Assembly (NCBI GenBank): GCA_946479905.1
Contig: CAMLIA010000123.1
Location: 1 to 13,339, forward strand
Length of the DNA stretch: 13,339 nucleotides
Direction of reading: 5' to 3'
From: an uncultured Frankiales bacterium
GTDB lineage: Bacteria > Actinomycetota > Actinomycetes > Mycobacteriales > SCTD01
Part shown: piece after piece, positions 13,281 to 13,339 of the stretch
Layout: each line of letters starts with the position of its first letter
Numbering within the stretch: position 1 is the first letter of the stretch
Notes under the pieces: generated by a model
Told to the model about the DNA's origin: nothing
The model's database searches: none
Seen by the model: only the letters and a program-made list of their open reading frames with translations
Translations under genes and position numbers: made by a program

Positions 13281-13339
13281 CTAGGTGGCCTCGGAGAGCA
13301 GGGCCGCCATCCGGCTGACGCCCTTCACCAGGTCGTCGT
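13281..13339 (-). CDS. C-terminus of a gene entering from the right edge (partial)
   Basis: Reading leftwards from the window edge, the frame gives DDLVKGVSRMAALLSEAT followed by TAG at 13281-13283. The 18 residues look like a terminal amphipathic helix, and codon third positions are GC-rich as in a real gene. It converges on the TetR gene with a 14-nt gap. This is too little for a family call. C-terminal helices of this pattern occur in PLP-dependent aminotransferases, among others. Confidence 0.45.
   Translation of the reverse strand, partial: DDLVKGVSRMAALLSEAT

Noticed and set aside
13267..13290. GTGGCC-GCTAG-GTGGCC as a terminator or attachment site
   Set aside because: It is a short 6-bp direct repeat in GC-rich DNA with no stable stem and no integrase or transposase nearby.

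Overview
The window is very GC-rich (third codon positions almost always G or C), uses many GTG starts and 1-4 nt gene overlaps, and carries at least two promoters that look leaderless. This points to a high-GC actinomycete (Actinomycetota). The genus cannot be fixed from the sequence alone.

Region 1 (about 1-2734) looks like an exopolysaccharide or cell-wall glycan module. A cyclic-di-GMP-I (GEMM-I) riboswitch at about 117-219 precedes a secreted GH16-type glycosidase (243-1181). A leaderless hexapeptide-repeat acetyltransferase follows (1404-2030). A second secreted GH16 paralogue lies on the opposite strand (2021-2734), convergent with the acetyltransferase. The riboswitch has a readable expression platform: the 3' strand of its P1 helix (209-219) is almost the same segment as the 5' strand of an 11-bp stem (210-220 with 228-238) that buries the Shine-Dalgarno of the glycosidase. 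This predicts that c-di-GMP turns translation on.

Region 2 (2893-5237) is a tight operon of two MaoC/hotdog-fold subunits resembling the HadA/HadB pair of (3R)-hydroxyacyl dehydratases, plus an AMP-forming acyl-CoA ligase. It starts from a probable leaderless promoter that overlaps a perfect inverted repeat.

Region 3 (5291-13266) starts with a patatin-like acyl hydrolase. A structured leader and a HAAT-family (branched-chain-amino-acid-type) ABC substrate-binding protein without a lipobox follow. Next is a 1237-residue polypeptide holding both permeases and both ATPases of the importer in one chain (LivH-LivM-LivF-LivG order). The last two genes, an unrecognised signal-peptide/single-TM protein and a TetR regulator, are each joined to the gene before by a 4-nt overlap. 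A minus-strand gene enters from the right edge with only its C-terminus visible.

Working picture (inference): region 1 responds to c-di-GMP and remodels extracellular glycan. Regions 2 and 3 together could release, import and CoA-activate a hydrophobic carboxylate or acyl ester under TetR control. The substrate cannot be read from the sequence.
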